Shown here: positions 63,994 through 64,000 of the stretch, one piece after another
Layout of the letters: each line of letters begins with the position of its first letter
How positions within the stretch are numbered: the first letter of the stretch is position 1
NCBI GenBank assembly: GCA_000620545.1
Contig: JIBA01000019.1
Coordinates: 62,001 to 126,000, forward strand
Direction of reading: 5' to 3'
DNA length: 64,000 nt
From: Intrasporangiaceae bacterium URHB0013
GTDB taxonomy: Bacteria > Actinomycetota > Actinomycetes > Actinomycetales > Dermatophilaceae
Notes under the pieces: model-generated
What the model was told of the DNA's origin: nothing
The model's database searches: none
What the model saw: the letters and a program-made list of their open reading frames with translations, nothing else
Translations under genes and position numbers: made by a program

Positions 63994-64000
63994 CCCGATT

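Overview
This 64 kb window comes from a high-GC actinobacterium. The evidence is consistent with the Intrasporangiaceae or a near relative: GTG/TTG starts are common, -10 boxes are TANNNT, many transcripts look leaderless, menaquinone is the quinone, and a BldN-type sigma factor, BldC-like protein and Rex are all present. It is core chromosome. I see no integrase, transposase, phage, CRISPR or tRNA gene. Family placement is inference from gene content and order, not a database result.

Layout. (1) 1-10 kb: the 3' end of korB, rarD, an efflux MFS gene, fumC, a two-domain VOC protein, a sugar-lactone oxidase, an alanine-racemase-like PLP enzyme, a 31-bp tandem repeat array, and a polyprenyl diphosphate synthase. 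(2) 10-26 kb: a complete nuoA-N operon for proton-pumping NADH:menaquinone oxidoreductase on the minus strand, tightly coupled by 1-8 bp overlaps. nuoF carries a one-base deletion in its [4Fe-4S] motif. (3) 26-40 kb: menaquinone supply, with a geranylgeranyl-reductase-like gene, menG, menF, menD, menC, menB, menE and menA, interleaved with Nudix, hydrolase and MFS genes. (4) 40-47 kb: a flavin monooxygenase-like gene, then the cytochrome c maturation operon (phosphatase, tlpA, ccdA, resB, ccsB, DUF4229) and a LysE exporter. (5) 47-56 kb: heme synthesis, with hemL and the rex-hemA-hemC-cobA/hemD-hemB series plus a MarR regulator and a glutaredoxin-like gene. (6) 56-64 kb: a bldN-type sigma gene, a DUF5667 membrane protein, an acyltransferase with a histone-like tail, an epimerase, the 32-residue ribosomal protein bS22, a bldC-like gene and an archaeal-type aspS.

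How it fits together. Much of the window supplies one respiratory chain: Complex I, its quinone, heme and cytochrome c assembly. Three inverted repeats of the Rex type (TGTG-N8-CACA or one mismatch from it) sit at the promoters of rex-hem, nuo and the geranylgeranyl reductase, so NADH/NAD+ sensing may coordinate them. From memory, the gene order resembles the Mycobacterium tuberculosis Rv0500A-Rv0562 stretch and the Streptomyces rex-hem/bldN neighbourhood.

Most unusual observations. The aspS leader looks like a translational (class II) T-box riboswitch. Intergenic repeats occur at three places (31-bp units at 8.7 kb, a degenerate pair at 40.0 kb, 66-bp-spaced hairpins at 47.5 kb) and share a CGAGGTG-like core. 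A GGCATAC/GTATGCC heptamer recurs across the window in both orientations.
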